In this document: piece by piece, positions 5,602 through 5,697 of the stretch
Position numbering within the stretch: position 1 is the first letter of the stretch
Layout: each line of letters starts with the position of its first letter
NCBI GenBank assembly: GCA_025465385.1
Contig: JAODNG010000211.1
Location: forward strand, 1 to 5,697
Direction of reading: 5' to 3'
DNA: 5,697 nucleotides
From: Pseudonocardiales bacterium
Lineage (GTDB): Bacteria; Actinomycetota; Actinomycetes; Mycobacteriales; Pseudonocardiaceae
The notes under the pieces: generated by a model
What the model was told of the DNA's origin: nothing
What the model saw: only the letters and a program-made list of their open reading frames with translations
Database searches by the model: none
Program-made: the position numbers and the translations under genes

Positions 5602-5697
5602 CAGTCGCGCCGACGGCCAACCGCCGGCAATGGCTAGCGCGGTCGGGAAGACGGTGACGTAGGCCGTCTGTGTTCAGCGCAGGCGGGACAGGTCGAT
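5602..5697 (-). pseudogene. Upstream coding remnant of the regulator, interrupted by TGA
   Basis: In the same frame as the regulator, 24 codons between the TGA (5674-5676) and the GTG at 5601 read TQTAYVTVFPTALAIAGGWP and then SARL, which looks like real protein and joins smoothly to VLYGADGNKRS. Upstream of the TGA, seven more in-frame codons read IDLSRLR up to the window edge, resembling the 'IDLS.L' strand typical of STAS domains. Together they suggest a STAS-like N-terminal domain interrupted by one nonsense codon. Only the sequence shown supports this. A sequencing error is possible. Confidence 0.5.

Noticed and set aside
5674..5676. UGA recoded as selenocysteine
   Set aside because: No selenocysteine insertion hairpin was recognised next to it, and STAS/HATPase regulators are not known selenoproteins. 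A nonsense mutation or sequence error is simpler.

Overview
The window reads as chromosomal DNA of a high-GC actinobacterium, most probably a mycobacterium or close relative. Codons end mostly in G or C, and the cystathionine beta-synthase and SGNH-lipase proteins look mycobacterial. The order and orientation of the cbs, lipase and Bax-inhibitor-like genes also agree, from memory, with the Rv1077-Rv1075c-Rv1072 region of M. tuberculosis in mirror image. Only recall and reading support this placement; no search was run.

Left part (1-1931): on the minus strand, cbs is a PLP enzyme with a C-terminal CBS-domain pair. It is followed downstream by the start of a proline-rich gene that leaves the window and contains an 18-bp tandem repeat. 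A short divergent intergenic region separates cbs from an exported SGNH/GDSL esterase on the plus strand. Middle (1932-3585): the esterase converges with a seven-helix Bax inhibitor-1/YccA-type membrane protein, and their 3' ends overlap by 65 bp.

Right part (3586-5697): a tightly coupled three-gene plus-strand cassette holds a 45-residue single-span membrane protein and two PRC-barrel proteins, with 4-bp and 1-bp overlaps. It ends in three in-frame stop codons and a large hairpin. The hairpin is shared with a convergent minus-strand gene for an RsbW-like ATP-binding regulator. That regulator looks broken: the reading frame upstream of its only usable start continues the protein family but is cut by a TGA.

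The parts most worth a second look are the PRC cassette, which I cannot link to a described system, the interrupted regulator and the repeat-bearing proline-rich gene. No RNA gene, insertion sequence, CRISPR array or phage gene was seen.
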